Source: B8-G4 sp033720735
Lineage (GTDB): Bacteria > Bacteroidota > Bacteroidia > Chitinophagales > Saprospiraceae
Direction of reading: 5' to 3'
DNA length: 7,928 bases
NCBI GenBank assembly: GCA_033720735.1
Contig: JAWWBX010000207.1
Coordinates: 1 to 7,928 of the forward strand
This document shows positions 5,698 through 7,928 of this stretch, piece after piece (the first letter of the stretch is position 1; each line of letters begins with the position of its first letter). The notes under the pieces are model-generated. The model saw nothing but the letters and a program-made list of their open reading frames with translations, made no database searches and had not been told where the DNA came from. The translations under genes were made by a program, and so were the position numbers.

Positions 5698-7836
5698 GAA
5701 CACCTTCAGTTCATCCACATAGATCCCCGTCGACTCCAGTTCAAAGATGTGCCGGTGCCTGTCTCCGCGCATCCGGATGGGGAGGCGAACCTCCACCCAG
5801 GGCCCGTCGACATTGACCGGCTCGTAGGTAAACTGGCTGTGCTGCTGACTGTAGACTTCTGTTCCTTCAGCATTCAGGATCCGGTGGCGGATCACCGGGA
5901 AGCCGGGCGACTCGGCCGTGACCAGCGCCCAGATACTGAACCACCACAGCTCTCCTGCACGTGCAGTGTCCTGCAACGCCACCAGCTCAGTGAGTTCCGT
6001 ATTGTACAAGGCCCCTCCCCGCAGAGCAGTATCCGCCTGGTCATCATCAAACAACTCGGCAAACAGCACGGTGTCGGGCTGATAGAGTGAATCGGGTGGC
6101 AAGGTGCGCAGAGCAGCCACCGGTAGTTCAAGGAGCCGCATGGTCTCTACCTGTCCGATCGGTGTGGCTGCAGAGATGAGGACTTCCTCGGCCGGGACGA
6201 GATGCTCGGGTCCGGCCAGCAGCAGGAGTGGACGTTGGTCCATCCGGTCAAGTCGTGTTTTGTCGATCCCGGCGCGGCTGAGCAACTGCAGCACCTCGAG
6301 TGCCTGCGAGACGGAGGTGCGGGAGAGGTAGCCTTCCACGATCGGCAGGCCGGTCTCCCAGGCGCACTGCATGCCGTCACGCATCTGCCAGTGTCCGCGC
6401 GGCAAAGAGAACTTCTCGGCTCCGGCCCCGTAAAGTGGGACTTGCAGGATGGCCTGGAAGTGATCGTCCCCGTAGCGGGCGTTCACCAGGTCGCGATAGG
6501 GTTCCGACCCTTTGAAGTGCGTATTGGTGCGAAACACCCCTGATGACGACTGCCACAAGTGGTGGATGCCCTCGACGGTGGAAGCCAACCCGAGCAGGCT
6601 GAAGACCGCGATCAGCGCAACGCGTTTCCAGCGGGTGCGGGTCATGCGCACAGCCAGGTATGCCCAGTATGCGATAGTGAGCAACAGCAAATAGTAAAAG
6701 AGCCATGCCAGACGACCCAGGCTGCGGAACTGACCGAGGACCGGCAGGACTTCCACCAGCAAGCCGCCCACGAGCATGTAAAGCCAGCCCGAGGCGATCA
6801 GCCAAACGCCGATCGCCGTGCCGAACAGGACAATCGGTTCCGCATGCCGTCGGGAGGCGATGATCCTGCTCCTACGGCGAATAGCCACCACGATCAGCCA
6901 GATCAAGACCGCCGGGAGCAACAAGGTGCCGGCAATCCCGACATAACTGAGCCCTTCGACATCAGGCTTTTTGATCTTGAGGCCTTCCCGTAAGAAGGAA
7001 GCCACAGGTTCGTACCAGGGCAGGAAGGTGCCTTCAGCCCGGGCATTGAACACATAGAGTCCATACACGTCCTGCGGGCGGTCAGCAACCGGATCAGTGA
7101 GCTTGACAGTACCGTAAACGATCGTGCATGAGATGAGCATGATCGCCAGTGCTCCCCAGACCTGCCGGTCGATCCGGAAGCGGTAGAGCAGCCAGCGAGT
7201 GATGGCATAGCACGCCAGGAGAGCCGCCGCGATAAACAGGAAATACAGATGCGTAAACCCCATCCAGACGATCGCCGCCATCATTCCTATAGACGGCCAG
7301 AAGGGGCGTTCGGCACGTGCCCACCGGATCAGCAGCAGAATGAGCAGCGGGATGTACCAGCAATGCGCCAGGCTGTAGTGCCCGTTGAAGCGTTCGATCT
7401 GGGGACTCAGCAGCGTGATCGGAACAGCCAGCAGTGCCGCGTACCACCGCGGCAGATGGAACGACCTCAGGATGTAATAGATCAGGATTGCTGCAACGAC
7501 CAGGGACAGGATCATCAGCATGTTGACCGTACCGATGACATGTCCATGCACAGGTACGACCTGGTCGATCAGTTTCAGGAGGCCAGCCCAGGCTGGCTGC
7601 ATATCGGTGTAGACCGGGTGCTCGCCATAAGGGTAGTTCATGCCGTTGAACCACCAACCTGTGTCGTGTTTGACGAACCAGGCCGTCGTGAAGTAATTCT
7701 TCAGGCCGTCTCCCTCGTTATTGAACAGAAAACACGAAGGGCAGGCGAAGACCCGGGCGAACCGCGCATAGAGGATGCCACCGATCGTCAGGACGAGCAG
7801 GATCAATGGCCCATGTCGATGCCATGTGCGGCGCAT
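5692..7836 (-). CDS. Polytopic membrane protein, GT-C glycosyltransferase-like, with C-terminal soluble domain
   Basis: The protein has 714 residues. The first 420 contain roughly 10-12 membrane segments (for example 10-28, 103-123, 132-146, 158-172, 185-209, 226-243, 298-318, 333-352, 377-396 and 404-420). After the first segment comes an acidic motif NNEGDGLKNY (39-48) followed by NYPYGEH (67-73). GT-C enzymes, which transfer sugars from polyprenyl-phosphate carriers, keep a catalytic Asp/Glu in this first outer loop, so Glu41 and Asp43 are candidates. QFRSLGRLAW (369-378) resembles the FRxxxR motif seen in YfhO-like and related membrane proteins. Residues about 440-580 form a soluble region, and about 585-714 look like an all-beta module ending in GIYVDELKVFK, similar in style to carbohydrate-binding sandwiches. 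The start is the ATG at 7834-7836, with no Shine-Dalgarno seen. Substrate and acceptor are unknown. The alternative is a non-enzymatic membrane protein of a DUF family. Confidence 0.75.
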   Translation of the reverse strand: MRRTWHRHGPLILLVLTIGGILYARFARVFACPSCFLFNNEGDGLKNYFTTAWFVKHDTGWWFNGMNYPYGEHPVYTDMQPAWAGLLKLIDQVVPVHGHVIGTVNMLMILSLVVAAILIYYILRSFHLPRWYAALLAVPITLLSPQIERFNGHYSLAHCWYIPLLILLLIRWARAERPFWPSIGMMAAIVWMGFTHLYFLFIAAALLACYAITRWLLYRFRIDRQVWGALAIMLISCTIVYGTVKLTDPVADRPQDVYGLYVFNARAEGTFLPWYEPVASFLREGLKIKKPDVEGLSYVGIAGTLLLPAVLIWLIVVAIRRRSRIIASRRHAEPIVLFGTAIGVWLIASGWLYMLVGGLLVEVLPVLGQFRSLGRLAWLFYYLLLLTIAYWAYLAVRMTRTRWKRVALIAVFSLLGLASTVEGIHHLWQSSSGVFRTNTHFKGSEPYRDLVNARYGDDHFQAILQVPLYGAGAEKFSLPRGHWQMRDGMQCAWETGLPIVEGYLSRTSVSQALEVLQLLSRAGIDKTRLDRMDQRPLLLLAGPEHLVPAEEVLISAATPIGQVETMRLLELPVAALRTLPPDSLYQPDTVLFAELFDDDQADTALRGGALYNTELTELVALQDTARAGELWWFSIWALVTAESPGFPVIRHRILNAEGTEVYSQQHSQFTYEPVNVDGPWVEVRLPIRMRGDRHRHIFELESTGIYVDELKVFK

Positions 7837-7840
7837 GGGT

Positions 7841-7848
7841 CAAAGATG
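7841..7848 (-). promoter_or_regulatory. Weak candidate -7 box for the membrane protein gene
   Basis: On the minus strand this reads CATCTTTG, one mismatch from TAnnTTTG, and it shares the 7-mer ATCTTTG with the rnr promoter box. It ends only 4 nt before the ATG, so if it is used the transcript would be leaderless. No -33 element is evident, and the surrounding pyrimidine-rich strand makes a chance match plausible. Confidence 0.2.
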
Positions 7849-7861
7849 GAAAAAGGAAGGG

Positions 7862-7896
7862 GTTCCAGGTTTAAAGTTCAAGGTTTCATGTTTGTG
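7862..7896. repeat. Heptameric tandem repeat, five degenerate units
   Basis: Five consecutive 7-nt units each begin with GTT: GTTCCAG (7862), GTTTAAA (7869), GTTCAAG (7876), GTTTCAT (7883) and GTTTGTG (7890). The period is exact, while the last four bases vary. I recall similar GTTTAAG/GTTCAAG heptad tracts between genes in Bacteroidota genomes, but no function is known to me. It lies 26 bp upstream of the membrane protein start. Confidence 0.7.
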
Positions 7897-7902
7897 CCCT
7901 GT

Positions 7903-7928
7903 ATTCCTTCATTCTTTCATCTCTCTCA
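7903..7928. repeat. Octameric pyrimidine-rich repeat at the window edge
   Basis: ATTCCTTC (7903-7910) and ATTCTTTC (7911-7918) are near-identical 8-nt units, followed by ATCTCTCTCA, which may be a decayed third unit. The tract is cut by the window end, so its full length is unknown. Confidence 0.45.

Noticed and set aside
7094..7657. 187-codon minus-strand frame inside the membrane protein gene
   Set aside because: It is an alternate frame of the same strand. The 714-residue frame has coherent membrane segments and motifs while this one has none.

Overview
This 7.9-kb window looks like chromosomal DNA from a moderately GC-rich member of the Bacteroidota, possibly a Saprospiria/Lewinella-type bacterium. 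The class is inferred from style, not from a database match. The pointers are: lipoproteins with short Bacteroidota-type signal peptides, no clear Shine-Dalgarno sequences before the starts, a TAnnTTTG promoter box just upstream of the RNase R start, and intergenic palindromes of a kind common in that phylum.

Layout: Positions 1-316 carry no gene. They hold a cluster of small repeats: a 45-bp direct repeat in two copies that forms a palindrome, a second hairpin element abutting it, and a 9-nt tandem duplication. Positions 317-3360 hold a compact three-gene minus-strand operon, read right to left. It encodes a lipoprotein with a fibronectin-III-like domain and a beta-propeller-like region, then a small outer-membrane beta-barrel, then a di-heme cytochrome c peroxidase (MauG/CcpA-like) lipoprotein. 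The first two genes overlap by 4 bp (ATGA) and the last two are 3 bp apart, so co-translation is likely. All three products should end up in the cell envelope. Positions 3361-3488 are the divergent promoter region.

Positions 3489-5657 encode a complete ribonuclease R on the plus strand. It converges on a 714-residue polytopic membrane protein at 5692-7836 (minus strand), which resembles GT-C-type glycosyltransferases and has a soluble C-terminal domain. The two convergent genes are 34 bp apart, and their stop codons lie inside the two arms of one long inverted repeat, a probable bidirectional terminator. The right edge (7837-7928) is intergenic and holds a striking 7-nt periodic repeat followed by an 8-nt periodic one.

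RNase R is housekeeping RNA turnover, and the membrane protein probably acts in surface glycan or lipid-linked sugar metabolism. The least explained unit is the lipoprotein/beta-barrel/peroxidase operon, which may encode a surface-associated redox or metal-handling complex. No CRISPR array, tRNA, rRNA, insertion sequence or phage gene was recognised.
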